The translations under genes and the position numbers were made by a program. 64,000 bases of DNA from the NCBI GenBank assembly GCA_028023455.1, contig JAQFVV010006341.1, forward strand, positions 1,860,001-1,924,000, read 5' to 3'. How positions within the stretch are numbered: position 1 is the stretch's first letter; each line of letters begins with the position of its first letter. The stretch is from Epiperipatus broadwayi. Lineage: Eukaryota; Onychophora; Udeonychophora; Euonychophora; Peripatidae. Below, piece by piece: positions 24,250 to 36,485 of this stretch. Under the pieces are notes generated by a model. That model was not told the origin of the DNA and did not search any database. It saw only the letters and a program-made list of their open reading frames with translations.

Positions 24250-25460
24250 AGATGCTACAAAATAGATCAGGGTTCTCATTATCATCATCAACAACCATTA
24301 TCAATCCACTGCAGGATGAAGGTCTCTCCAAGTTCAATCCATCTTTTCCTATCTTTAGCTTCTCTTCTTCACATCACCCCTGCATACTTTCTTATTTCAT
24401 CCATCCATCTCATATGTGGTCTCTTTCTGGGTCTTTTACAATCTCTTGGAATGCAATTTAAAATTTCAATTGTCCATCTATTATCATCTCTTCTAACAAT
24501 ATGTCCAGCCCAACTCCACTTCAGTCTTTTAATTTTTTCAATGAGGTCAGTAACACCTGTTTGTTCTCTTACCCATACATTGCATTTTCGATCCCTTCTT
24601 GTTACTCCCAATATGCATCTCTCCATACTTCTTTGAGTGGTCTGAAGTCTCTGTATTGCTCTTCTATTAAGTGTCCAAGTCTCAGATCCATAAGTAAGAA
24701 CTGGCAAAACACATTTATTAAAAACCTTCCTTTTCAAACACATAGGCATATTTCCTTTTAGTATCAAGTTATTTCTACCAAAAGCACTCCAACCAAGTTT
24801 AATTCTATGATTAATTTCATCCATTATATTTCCATCTGTATTAATAATCTGACCAAGGTATTTGTAACTGTTAACTTCTTCTAACTCAATATAATCAATC
24901 TTTATTTTCATATTTTGAGAAAATCTATTAAACATTACTTTAGTCTTTTTAACATTTATCTTTAGTCCTACTTTCATCTGATCCTGCAACATTTCCTGCA
25001 GCTCTAAAGCATTATTTGCAAAAACAACTACATCATCTGCAAAATCTAAATGATTTAAATAATCTCCATTTACTTTCACTCCTTTAGCTTCCCATTTTAA
25101 TCCACAAAATACTTCTTGCAGCACTGCTGTAAAAAGTTTTGGAGATATGGAGTCACCCTGTCTTACACCCTTTTCAATGTTGATTTTCCTACTATCATTA
25201 TGTAATCTAATTGTTGCTGTTGCATTTTTATAAATATTTTTTAAAATATGACAATATCCTGGATCTACACCTTGATGATTCAATGCTTTAATCACTGAAG
25301 AAATGTTTATAGAATCAAATGGCTTTTCATAGTCTACAAATCCTAAGCATAATGGCAACTCATATTCATTTTTCCTTTCTATAATTTCTCTCAATACTTG
25401 GATATGATGTACTGTACTAAAACCACTTTTAAATCCAGTTTGTTCTCTTGGTTGGTGGAA
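24250..25460 (-). pseudogene. RTE-type LINE, 5'-truncated copy with 3' tail
   Basis: This is closely related to the element at 1-1475. The open frame 25394-24369 (341 codons) starts inside the RT (GFVDYEKPFDSINISS), passes VRQGDSISPKLF and LDFADDVVVF, and reaches the C-terminal region ETWTLNRRAIQRLQ, CILGVTRRDRKCNVW, LKWSWAGHIVRRD and RPRKRPHMRWMDEI. Homology begins upstream at about 25460, so the start codon used by the frame is internal and the copy is 5'-truncated. The frame ends slightly early (GVM then stop). The 3' end is a short GATGATGATAATG-type tail at about 24285, as in RTE elements. It supplies the part of the protein missing from the copy cut by the window edge. Confidence 0.85.
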
Positions 25461-25689
25461 ATATTCATAGATATATTTGCATGTGCCTGTGCCAATTTTT
25501 TAGATATCAAGAAAAAAGTAAAAATGGAAAATATTACAATTTCAATAGTATTCATATATAAAATGTAGCATTGCCTTTCATATGGCAATCATCAAGTATG
25601 TGTTGGGTAAAGGATAGAACAAATATGTTGTCTGTGCTGCAATTGTTTTCCATGAATCTAAGTGTGACTTGATTTTTCATCAGCATGGA

Positions 25690-26712
25690 TCACCTGATAT
25701 TTTTAAGTTGTTTATCATTGATGAAGCAACTTGATAGCTTTAAGTGCAGACAGATTTTAGTGTTTCATTTTTGATCCAAAATAAGATATCCAAACAAAAA
25801 ACATAATTTTAGTAATGATTGAATGTTATTTTAAGAGTAATCATAGCTCTTTTGATGTTAGTTCTACCTAAACCTGAGATTAGAAAAAAAAAATTGATCA
25901 ACTAAAATCAAAATTAATCATTAATCAATCTATTTTGTTCATCATACAAGTACAAATAAAAATGCTACAAAAAAGACTTTCAAACAAGCAAAAAATTATT
26001 TTGGTCATACAAAATTTAGATTTTTCCAATAACATAATTACGATAAGGATTAATTGTTTTGAAAAGTCAGTTAAAAAAAGATTTGGAAATATGTGAATAG
26101 TTTTTGTTGCAATTAAAGTAGATGAATCAATTAACATACCCAATACAGTACAGTTAGCACTTATTGCAAGAATATTCAGTGATTTCAGTGTAAAAGATGA
26201 GCTATTAAAATTTTGTACATGCAAAAGTGAATAAGGAGTGAAGATATTTATATTTAAAAATTACAAAACAGAAATTGATTTGCCTATGCACAAGATATCA
26301 ACAGCTGTTATTGGTAGTGCACTAGCAATGGTGGATTGTAAAAATAAATTTATTTCCTATTGTAAGAAATAAATCTTTCACAAACTTTGTATCTTATCAT
26401 TACATTATTAACTAGGAAGTAATATACATTAAAATATTATCATTATTTATCATAAATGTTATTATTAAAATAATTAACATCAGAGCAAATCATTTATCAC
26501 ATCAAATGCTTAATTCTCTAATAAAAGAGAACAAATCTTGTGAATCTGATAATATCCTACACACAAATATAAAATAGTGACTAGAGGCAAAACTTTCAAA
26601 AGATATTTTAATCTTTTATGTGACAAAATAGATTGGAAATGATATAAAAAAAAAGGTGGATATTATTTAATTAAATGATTATTTATTGAATCTAGGTTAT
26701 GAATTATCTTAA
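25690..26712 (+). pseudogene. Second hAT transposase relic (GTF2IRD2/EPM2AIP1-like)
   Basis: From about 26057 the plus strand reads FEKSVKKRFGNM, then IVFVAIKVDESINIP, VQLALIARIFSDFSVKDELL, KTEIDLPMHKISTAVIGSALA and AMVDCKNKFI. This follows the hAT core (DES, E.L, then the GAPAM-like block), here with stops and frameshifts. Further on (26450-26700), IINIRANHLSHQMLNSLIKE matches the segment before the insertion domain in this family. The first part (25690-26050) is less clear. It is not the same copy or subfamily as 3925-4425. No intact gene is possible. Confidence 0.55.
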
Positions 26713-28174
26713 TAACGTATTCTAACATGTTTGTTCCATGAATAGGTTTATCTACAATGAAAGAAAAAAATTTAAAATAATTTGAAAATAAAATTAAGAA
26801 ATTTACTATTCTTTACAGCATGGCTTATTTTTTTTGTAAATCCTTTTACTTTACAAATACATATTCCCAACCTAGCTAATTCAATAGCAGAACTTATTTA
26901 AATAAAAACACATGAAATTCAAAAGATTTTAGAACTTCAAATAATGTTACATTGAAATATTATATTAAGATGAAAATTTGTGAAATTTAGTTGATCAAAA
27001 AAAAATGAGCATTTAAAAAAATAGAGCTTATAAAATTAAATCCTGTTTTGTTTCTTCTTATTTATATGAATCACTATTTTCAATGATGAATATAATTAAA
27101 ATAAAAAATAGATCTCCATTTACTAATTCCAACCTTGATGAATGCTTATAAATAGGAACAATATTATATACACCTAATCATAAGAAAATGGCAAATGAAA
27201 TGCATTGCCAAAGATAACCCTAATTATTAAAATTTTGTGAATACAGTATAGTTTTTTTTAACCTTCAAATAAATTTGAAAATAAAATCTCTTTTGTAAAA
27301 AATATTTTATTTTAATACTTATAATAATTTCATTAATAACCAAATATTTGTTTTCTTTTAGTATATGGCCTGCCAACTTTTTTCCAGTTTCAAATGCTTT
27401 GACAACTTTAATTAGATTGAAAAACAGTTATATCACATTTGAATGTTGCACTCCCTTAATTGCAAAAATATGATTTGCCTTATTGTCTCATAATATAAAT
27501 AATTTATCTGCACTGAATATGATATTGGGATTGTATGTTAATGGAAAAGCATTTCCATTTTTTAATTACAAGTACAATGTCAATCTTTTATTTCGTTCTG
27601 TTTTTTAACTTATTATTTGTTGCCCTTTGTTTTTATGAATGATTATTTAATGAGAATAAATAATGATCACTTTAGTAGAGTTAGAATAAAAGACAACATA
27701 TATTTATAAACAAGTTTAAAAATATATGCTAATGATATATATGTATGCATTAAAATTATAATTTCATAAACCTTTGTATAAATAGTAAAGATAAATACTA
27801 TGAAGACAATCAAGTGTGAAAAGATCGAAACGATGATACTAAATCATCTCCTCCTCCCTTTAAGTTAAAGAATTAAGTTATAGTAGAAACAAAATAGATT
27901 ACTGTTTTTTATATCATTGCTTTAACAAATTTCGAATGAACATTGTGTAAAAACGCAGATCAATAAATAATACGAAGTACACAATCGCAATTAACAATAA
28001 TAAGAAAGTCAATTTAAGTCAGGATTGAGAAGCTTGTAATATCATTTTTAAATAACAATTTAATATAGTAACTTAATGCTACTTAAGTAAATGCTCTTAG
28101 ACATGCAATATAAAAACAAAACAAAAAAACTTTTTACTCCAAAATAATTGAAAAGAACAATGGATCAAACAAAC
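26713..28174. other. Unassigned; probably first intron of the p24 gene
   Basis: A few hAT-like residues continue to about 27050, then nothing is recognised. The right end lies directly downstream (minus strand) of the p24 donor site and must be intronic if the exon call is right. The remaining p24 exons were not found. Confidence 0.45.
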
Positions 28175-28336
28175 CTGGTATTCAATGTCTAAAACCTGGC
28201 CTTGATTTATTGGCTGAAAAAAACATTCTTGTTTTCCAGGAGGAATATCGACAGTTAGGTCAGAATCACAAACAATTAAACCAACAAAAGTCAATACAAT
28301 AGTAACATAATGACTCAGTTCGCCTTGGATCAACAT
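28175..28336 (-). CDS. TMED5: p24 family cargo receptor (TMED1/TMED5-like), first coding exon
   Basis: p24 proteins are type I membrane proteins that cycle between ER and Golgi in COPII/COPI vesicles and help select cargo. This exon encodes 54 residues: a signal peptide (MLIQGELSHYVTIVLTF, cleaved near VGLIVC) and the start of the GOLD domain, DLTVDIPPGKQECFFQPI, then VLDIEYQ. That is the p24-gamma signature, in which the Cys of ECFxQ pairs with a later Cys. The exon ends CAG followed by intron GTTTGT, in phase 0, at the point where vertebrate TMED1/5 genes also split, as far as I recall. I chose the ATG at 28336; an in-frame ATG at 28414 would add 26 residues before the signal peptide and seems unlikely. 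Later exons must lie at lower coordinates. It is divergent from the BRD10-like gene. TMED1 versus TMED5 is not resolved. Confidence 0.8.
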
Positions 28337-29165
28337 GATTCCTAACTCGATTAGTTTGTTTCCAAGACGAACCGGAAATAATCGCCCCAATTGATAGTCT
28401 GCAGAAAAGAGCATGCGTCTTAATTTTAGAAATCTTTTAAGTATTATTTAGCATATTATGATTTTCAAATATATAAAGAAAAAAAATTAATCTATTATTT
28501 TAGATATTCTTTTCAATGCAGCAATTTTGTGTTTTTTAAAGAAAAAAAATGAAAAGTAAAAGAAATTGTTTTTCGGGAGATCATTTCTACAAGCGAGTGA
28601 TGTCATGAACCGTGTAACATCTAATTTGCATATTATCTCTAGCGTTGTAACACATAGATCATTCAGAAAATGTAATACAAAAAAAGGTTCCGAAGTATAT
28701 TTTTAAAAACATTTCATGGAGAAATATCGAAGAACTCCTAAAAGTTATTTTTCCAAAATATGTATGTATAATTTGTTATTTTCTAATTATTTTGACTAAT
28801 GCGCTAAGTTTTATACTTGGTTAGTGAGCCGGTCGTTTAATTCTGTAGTGATCACGCTTAGTCCAGGTGCGATCTATAGTTGTTTTTATTGTTTAGGTTT
28901 TTATTTTCATTACTATTTTAAGAAGTTTTTGAATTGTGATGGTTGTTTTAAAAATTCAATGAAAATCGAAGAGTTTTGATTATTGATGTACATGTTTCGC
29001 AAAATTCTTGTTTCTGCATTGTTCACACATAGACGGCAATATTTGAAGGATGCCCTCCTTTACGCAATTTTCTAGTTTTATGAAATTTTAAAAAAGTATT
29101 AAAAAAGGGAAATTCCATCATAAAATTCAGAATATTAATATTTGAATTAAAAATTATTTTTCAAA
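28337..29165. promoter_or_regulatory. Shared 5' region of two divergent genes
   Basis: This stretch separates the start codons of the p24 and BRD10-like genes and is more mixed in base composition than the flanks, with patches such as GAGCCGGTCG near 28830 and CAGGTGCGATC near 28865. It must hold both 5' untranslated regions and probably a bidirectional promoter. No TATA box or defined factor site is claimed. An in-frame TAA at 29148 rules out a further upstream start for the BRD10-like frame in this exon. Confidence 0.55.
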
Positions 29166-29556
29166 ATGGAAAACTTTGACTATTTCAGTGAAACAATGTG
29201 TGATGACGTTTCTAGTACTGAAGAAAAGTACTGGAACAACCTTGCCTATGAACAAAGTAAGGAATCCAGTTCGACTTTTGATGATAGTTTTCAGTCGGCA
29301 TCCGTCAATGTCGTAGACCCTAATGTAAAAGATCATTCTATTGAACAGCATGTAAGTAAAGTACCAAAACGAAGAGGTCGACGCGAGAAAAAGGAAATTA
29401 ATCTCCATTTACCCTATGAACTGCAGCAAAGCTATCGGATTCTTAATGATCTTATGTCTGATTCAAATAAAGCTTTGAATTGGCCTTTTTTAGATCCGTT
29501 ACCTCCGGGAAAAAATGTTAATGGGATTATTAAAGAACCAATGTGGTTTAATAAAA
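29166..29556 (+). CDS. BRD10: BRD10 (KIAA2026)-like bromodomain protein, first coding exon
   Basis: Encodes 130 residues plus one base. The first 60 are acidic and serine-rich (SSTEEKYWNNLAYEQ), then comes a basic patch likely to act as a nuclear signal (PKRRGRREKKE), then the first bromodomain helix and ZA loop: LPYELQQSYRILNDLMSDSN, KALNWPFLDPLPPG and EPMWFNK. The order and wording match what I know of BRD10. The ATG follows TCAAA and an upstream in-frame stop. The exon ends AAAA with donor GTAAGT at 29557, leaving phase 1. The next coding exon is at 51634, where the frame continues exactly. Bromodomains bind acetylated lysine on chromatin proteins; BRD10 itself is poorly characterised. Confidence 0.85.
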
Positions 29557-30412
29557 GTAAGTATACTTCATTTTAAAACATTTTTCTTATTTATCATTTG
29601 TTTATTATTATTATTATTATTTTGATACATAAGAATTTTTTCAAGTTAATATATGTATTTGTTTACTACAGCTGGAAGTCCTCGCGAATGGGAAATCCCT
29701 TAATTTGCATATCGTCTTTATATACTATTTTTATTTTAACTGTTTAATAGAAATTTAATTAACATATATTAATTATGTTTTTTCATCGCGTATAGATGGA
29801 GTATTTTGTTTTAATTATGTTTTATTTGATCTCAAAAAAAATTAACTACACATTTATTAATATTAAGATCTTGGGTTCTATAATAATACTTTATGGGATA
29901 CTAGCTTCCTTATTCTATTTAAACTATTAGTTAAATTGTATTATTAACAATTATGCAGTGCAAAATTTATTATAAATGTGACTGACTTTTTCCACAAAAA
30001 TTTAATTAAAAATATTTTTTTTTCATACTCAAATAATATAAATAATTCACATTCATAATTATCAACTATCAGTTATGATAATGGAATTCATTAGCAAATA
30101 TAACCAACTGTATATGATATATATAGAATGAAAGTTTTAAAAATATAATGCTAAATATCTTTAATTATGAAAATTTCATCATTTTATGGTCCAGGCTTCA
30201 TTGGTATATTTTTTATGAATATGGTATATAAATGTATTCAATTATTACCAAGCCATTTTATTTAATTACCATTTTTTTTATTAAAAATGATAATCCCGTT
30301 CCCCCCAAATCTGGTGCTTGCTTAGTTTTTTTTTATTATAAAATTTCAGTATGTTATCCATCACTAATATTTTTCTCTTTAAAATCATTCTTATAATTAA
30401 TATTATCTAAAT

Positions 30413-30612
30413 ACATTTTGTACACCTTACTTCGAACACTTCATAGCAAAAAAGTTTTTATTATATATACACAATATGATGTTTCGACTGTTCTGCAGTC
30501 TTCCTCAGAGCTGCAACTGAAAGATTACAAAACAATCAAAACATCAGATTGTATATATATAATAATAACTCTTTTTAGCTATAAGATATTTTTGAAGTAA
30601 GGTATACAAATT
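30413..30612. mobile_element. 200-bp foldback (MITE-like) with a hammerhead-like centre
   Basis: The outer arms (GTACACCTTACTTCGAA and, inverted, TTTTTGAAGTAAGGTATAC) and a further inner pair (TTATTATATATACACAATAT with its inverted partner near 30550) pair over about 75 bp. The centre holds the minus-strand hammerhead-like motif. It is non-coding. Confidence 0.6.
30481..30508 (-). ncRNA. Hammerhead-like motif (second group)
   Basis: On the minus strand: CTGAGGA, one unpaired A, hairpin GACTG/CAGTC with loop CAGAA, then GAAAC and, further on, GTGTA. The layout is the same as at 7920-7957, including AGCT just before the core. No stem I is seen. Confidence 0.4.
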
Positions 30613-31984
30613 ATATTTAAGTAAAATATTACAGCAAAATGAAGGAAGCGATAGTTTTAGTGGCATTTGTAATATTATCAAAAAAATATTGGTTTGAAAA
30701 ATAAATATTTTTTTTTTGCCTATATTTTTCTAAGTTGCCATCTCTACATTTTTTTTGCATCATATTCAATTAATCTCTTAGTTCAAAGTTTTCTAATGCT
30801 CCAGTTTCTTATTTTTTTATTCATTGTCCTGCATGGTTTCTCATTTTCACTGCTTGAACATATAAACTCCTAAGAGATCATTTGATTTTTTTTTTATCTA
30901 CTCATATATCAGTATTGCATACCATTTTCTTGATTTAAAGTGGCTGTACTTGTTTACGAGTTGTTTTTGAAATTCCATTCTTTATTTGATTATTATAAAG
31001 ATGGATTAAATGTATGAATTTTTTTAAGTGTTTTTTCTTTTGCAGTATGTGTAATAATTGTTTCCAAACTAGGCTGAAATCAGTCTATAGTAAATATTCA
31101 AACATAAATTACTGAAAGAATAATAGGATCTCTAATAATTTGTACAACATGAGGTATCTAATTTGAAAATGCAGATTGATTAATTATTCGGTGAGATACT
31201 ATATCAAAGATCAGAAAACTACTGTTTACAAAGCTACTCTATATTATTCCTTAAACAATTTGAATATTGCTTTTCTTTGATATTTTTCCTACACTTTTAT
31301 ATTAATAATCTATAGTAGTATAATGCATACCACTAATAGAATATTTTATTTGGTAAATTCTTTAAAAATAGGTAAGAGCAGATATTTTGAAAATTTAAAT
31401 TTTTAGCTTGACTCAAATAGATTGTTAATGTGGATTTTATTATTGTATTTGGTGGATAAAAAGTGTTTCAATATTTGATGGCCTGTGTTGCTCCCATCAA
31501 AATTAGTTCCAAAAGTGACTACTGTAGTTCTTGAATATTTAAAAATATATGAAAAATATTATATATGGCTCTTATTATTGAAAAGCTTGCATGATCCTGT
31601 ACTATATTACTCATATTAGAGAACTAAATTAATCACAGTTTATTAAAGGAAAAAACTGATGAGCTAATACTTGGCTTATTAAGAAAGAAGTTCATCATTA
31701 TTTGCATTCATGATATGTTATCTTTTATTTAAAGTAAATTCTTTTTATGTCATTAGATGAATTTTCCAGTAACTAAAGAATTACTACTGCCTTAGCTTTC
31801 AATATTCTATCAGCTAATATCTATTTAAAGACCTAAATCATGATTTTTTTATTATTATCAATTTACAATAATGAAGAGAAGCATTTTTGTGTCAAGAAAA
31901 TTAAAATTTTTTTTGCGTTGTACCTGTTATAAGAAAAAATAAACGAGAAATTGTTTGACAGAATCATCTTATTACTCCATTTAA

Positions 31985-32075
31985 TAATAGAATATCTATT
32001 TGTATTTTTATATTGGGAATTTCCATCATCTAATATGATACACATATTAGATGATGGAAATAGTTCAATATAAAA
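31985..32075. repeat. Short palindrome with a Penelope-end motif
   Basis: GGAATTTCCATCATCTAATATG and its inverse CATATTAGATGATGGAAATAG face each other. The arm resembles the terminal motif of the Penelope 3' elements (GGACTATTTCCATCATCTA at 62346 and a variant at 44950), so this may be two element ends joined head to head. Confidence 0.5.
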
Positions 32076-32466
32076 ATACAACTAGAACACCATCTTTCAT
32101 AAATCAGTCAAGTAATTGTATGCTTCCAAAAACATTCTTTAGGTTTTAAAAATTAAAAATGTATTGATATGCTATTTTGGTTATATCTTATTTACTATTT
32201 TTAATAACTTACAGTGGGTATACTGTCTTTTCTTATGTTGGGTATCATCAATTGAAAAGTTAAAAATATAAATTAATTGCTATTTCATCATTTGAGGTGA
32301 ATAATTGTGTTCGGTTTATCTCTTAAGTATTTTAATATCACATGACTTTAACAAATTATAATTATTATTATTACTACAATCATAAATTGTATCTAACAAA
32401 TTAAAGAACTTTTTAATATGAACTTGATTTTAAACTTTGCGTGTTTGATTAATATTCTGTAATTCA

Positions 32467-32992
32467 ATACTAGCGCTATAAATGCATAAACACAAAGCTA
32501 ATATTTAATATCTTATTAAACCATAGGCTGAACACTTTTGAGTCATGCGGCTCTCATAATCATAGCTCTTTGTGAAGCAACTGATTGTCTAATATTATGC
32601 AAAGTTGAAATATCCCATTTCCTGGATATAGAATACACAACACATTTCCTTTCTGTTAATGGCGTTGCTGTCTATTGCGATAAAACAGGACATCCATGCA
32701 AACTGCAAATAATCGGCTTAGTCTGCAGAGAGGGAAATGCTTTGAGAAGAAAGATAAAAGAGGCCTGTTTTATCGCAATAGACAGCAACGCGATTAACAG
32801 AAAGGAAACATGTTATTCTATATCCAGGAAATGGAATACTTGAATTTTGTATAGATTTGCTTAACATTAGATAATCAGTTATTTCACAGAGAGCTATGAT
32901 TATGAGAGCTGTGACTCAAAAGCGCTCAGCCTATGTTTAATAAGATATTAAATATTAGCTTTGTGTTTATGCGTTTATAGTGCTAGTATTGA
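32467..32992. mobile_element. Foldback made of two inverted Penelope 3' ends
   Basis: Two arms of about 220 bp (32467-32690 and 32765-32992) are inverted copies joined by about 75 bp. The right arm with the loop encodes, on plus, the C-terminal tail of a Penelope GIY-YIG protein: EGNALRRKIKEACFIAIDS, NAINRKETCYSISRKW and a stop at about 32841. The left arm encodes a diverged version of the same tail on minus. The rest of each arm is 3' non-coding sequence ending near GCTTTGTGTTTATGC. Confidence 0.65.
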
Positions 32993-34264
32993 ATTAAAGA
33001 ACTTTTTATGAATGTCTCGTATCATTTATCCTATTAGAGGCAGAAAACTTTTAAGGTTCTTTATTAATCTTTCTACTTGTAAATAATTGAATGGTTTGTC
33101 TTCTCTGGAGATGATATTGTGAGAATTGGAAGTGACAAGAATTGAGCTGCAATTCTTGAATCTTCATTTCTTGAGTCCCATTAAACCGTGAGTTTTTTTT
33201 ACTTGTGATTTATGTAGACAAATTAATATGACATTCAGTTCTTCAATTAGTTGAATGTAACTTTCTCATTTAAGCAAAGATTCAAAATTATAGCTTTTGT
33301 AAATGAAATTCCTGGCACAAGTGTATTATCACAGTATACACTATTGAAAGAATTCTGTACAATTTGATCAATAGTCTGGTTTGCAAATCTAATTTTTTAA
33401 AACTGATGGTTTAACAATTAACTATCAATAGAAAGTTGTTGTTTTTTTTTATATTTTTTATTTAAAACCAAAGTAAACCAACTAATAATATAATTTGAAC
33501 CAAATTGTTTTTGTATAATTGTTAATTCTGAAAACTGACAAAGTAACTTGTGATAATTTGATCATTGTTATAATTTGCCATTGCTAGCTGTACTCTTGAA
33601 ACAATTTATTCTAGCATCTAAGTTTTAGAATTATATTATAAATCATGATGCACTATTCATTTACATACTTTAAATCTAAGAGATTGTTACTGAAATCTAT
33701 ATTATTATACAATTCAAATTATTTTAATTAATGCTATAATATATCTATTTGAAATATTTTACAAATGTTAATGATCAAGAGTAATTTTTTTTTATGTGTA
33801 TTTATAAAATGTTATTTAATAAAAAGGATAAAGACAAAGTATTTTCTAAAAACAGTAAGTTTCAAAATTTCCCTGGAATGTCCTGCCAACATATAGAAAA
33901 AAGAGCAGTAACTTTGGCAATTAAATTGGCATGAATAAGAAGGAAGTTTTTAAATAGCGATAAATAGAAGCAGTGATTTATAAACATTGCATTTATGATA
34001 AGAAAAACGGCATTTGATGAAACATTAAGTTTGAATTGTTGCTTGGAAATCTAATATTCAATAATTAAAAATAATTAAATTCATTGTGCTAATGTTCACA
34101 TTATTTTAGACTAATATAGAAGTAGAAAATCCAAAAGCTAAAGATTTCTAGATCTACTCTCAACTGAAGAAAAAAGAAAATCTCAATTTGTTCATTTCAT
34201 TAGAATTCTTTTATTTTTCTTTAACATTTTAATATTTTTTAATAGCAAATTCTGTTTCTACTAT

Positions 34265-34830
34265 TCCATTTGTGCCACTTAATGGAAGCTTGAAAAGTTA
34301 TTAGATGCCAGAGTGCTTAATGACATCTTATTTTATGCTGTCTTATTTATATACTAGAAGAGTTGCTAGCTTGTGGCTTTGGCACTAAGAAGTTTTTGGA
34401 CCTGGATTTAATAAACCTGAATTTTTTTATCTGATGCATCTTTTTCTCGAGCAGTCATCTTTTATTCCATCTATTATCAAGTTTACCTGTCTGAAATTAA
34501 TAAATATCTTGATATTTTGAATCTAAACCAATAAATTTGACACCAGTTCAATGTCTATATATGTTGGTGACTCCAATTTTTTTTAATAATTGCACACATA
34601 CCTTTATCTTCAGCAAGAATGAATGTAAAATAAGAAAGAAAATGCTTTTACAATCCTTTTCATAATAAATTATATTTCTCCTGCTTCAATTATATCATTT
34701 AATATAAACATGAGTATTCCCAGATTAATTTCTAGTTCATGGCTTTTGTCAGTAAGAAATTTTGGATCTGAATCGAACTACCAGATTCAAATTCATAAGA
34801 TCTTAATGTTTTGAATTTAAGCCAACTTCT
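34265..34830 (-). repeat. Two very old copies of the hammerhead repeat monomer
   Basis: Segments align in order with the monomer at 4431-4862: GTGCCACTTAATGG.AGC, GATGCCAGAG.GCTTA, ACTAGAAGAG with GCTTGTGGC, TTTTGGACCTGGA, then GATATTTTGAATCTAA and GTTGGTGACTCC. A second partial copy starts near 34720 with TTCCCAGATTAATTTCTAG and GGATCTGAA. The ribozyme cores are destroyed. The tandem order repeats that of the younger dimer. Confidence 0.5.
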
Positions 34831-36323
34831 TCACATAATTATTCAAACTTACACATTAGATGATAATTGTAGTAGAAGAAATAAAATTTTCCACCGAAAA
34901 ATATTGTGGCTTTATATCAATCTTGGCCAAAGATTAGAGTTCCCTATTGTTATTGGAAACTTGAAAAGACCAATATAAATACTAAACTGATATCACATCT
35001 ATATAATTATATAAGAAAGTTGGCTTAAATTCAAAAATTAAGATGTTTAACGATTTTAAGCTAGGTAGCTTGTTAATAAAAAAAAAAGTAGTAAAATATG
35101 TGCTGGAATAAAAGACCATTAGATCAAAAAATTCAGATGTATTAGTTATAGATCTAAAACTCCTTATTGTCCAAAACCATAAGTTAAACAAGATATATGA
35201 ATAAGACAGTACTGGATATGGATCTATTAAGCATTGTCATCAGGTATTTATGGATCATGCAAGCTTACACTGAAGGATGATAGAAAATAAAAATTAATAT
35301 TGAAAGGTGTTGTGTGAGCTGAGGTTATATGATATTTTGTTCATTTTAGTATTTGAATATCATATGACCTCTTAATATACTGACTATATGATAAATGAAA
35401 CAAATAATCCAAATATAAGTCATGTATTTATTTTTATAAACTTTGAAAAAAAAAAAGTTATAAATGAAGACCAGAGATTTTAGACAGTTATTCATTTTCA
35501 TTGCATATTAATTATTTAAAATCTTTTTCAGAGTCTTTCGATGGTTGACAAGCTATTTATTTATTTATGCACTTGTAGGTTGTTTGTATTATATATATTT
35601 AAACATGTTTTAGTGTATGTTTTGGATTTGTTATTTATATTTGAGTATACGTATATTTTAATAATGTAAGCATGTGGAAACTGCTACTTAATTGCAATCA
35701 GTCCAGTGAATTTAAATATTTAGGTGAAAATTTATCTTTTTCTTACTTAAGAACACAAGTTTTATCTTCTAAGAATAGTAGTTTTATTTATGTTCATAGT
35801 AGATCATTAACAGATTGTGTTAAGATGATAATGCTGTTGAAATTCAAAAGCCAAATAGTTTATAGTAATTTATAGATTATCATAGTTATTAATTATGCAA
35901 AAAATAAAAATAATAATTTTTTTTTAAAATTTCTTTGCTCATTAATAATCATTATATTAAATAGTGAAATCTTTAATATTATCTTATTAGGTTTGCTTTA
36001 TTTTTTTATTCTTTATAATGCAAAATATTTTTATCATTTTGTGAACAGTAGTCAAAATTTATAGCATTAATCTTATATATAGTTTTTGCTCTTTTTTTCA
36101 TTTATTATAAAATTAGATTTAGAAAAAAACTTAAAAGTGTCATGAGATTTGTAGTTTATTTTCCTCTATATTAGGAAGGTACTATTATCCTACTAACCGG
36201 TTGTATAAGCCAATAATGATGTACACCATCATAATTAAATTTCTATATATGTAAATGAATACACCAACTTCTTTTAAAAATTTGTTTTTAAATGATTATA
36301 GTAAAAATAAAAATACACCCAAT

Positions 36324-36356
36324 GTTTCGACTATTTTAAAATATAGTCTTTTTCAA
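36324..36356 (-). ncRNA. Degenerate hammerhead-like motif (second group)
   Basis: Minus strand: TTGAAAA in place of CTGANGA, one A, hairpin GACTAT/ATAGTC, GAAAC, then ATTGGGTGTA. The core is mutated but the hairpin-GAAAC-GTGTA order is kept. Confidence 0.3.
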
Positions 36357-36432
36357 GGAACACAAAAAATAAAATAAAAATACAAAGAAATATCACATAT
36401 TCCAAACAAATGCAAAAACATTACATATTAAA

Positions 36433-36485
36433 ACATGCAAAACTCTCCATACAGAAATGGTGATCATGTGATGTTTGGTGGTTTA
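36433..36485. repeat. Joined ends of the hammerhead monomer
   Basis: GCAAAACTCTCCATACAG (left end of the monomer) is fused to ATGGTGATCATGTGATGTTT (right end, inverted). Everything between is missing. Confidence 0.6.

Noticed and set aside
24252-24761. Three overlapping plus-strand open frames
   Set aside because: All are antisense to the C-terminal part of the RTE-type LINE copy.
29154-29408. 84-codon minus-strand open frame
   Set aside because: It overlaps the first BRD10-like exon on the opposite strand; the plus-strand reading has family similarity and a matching splice phase.
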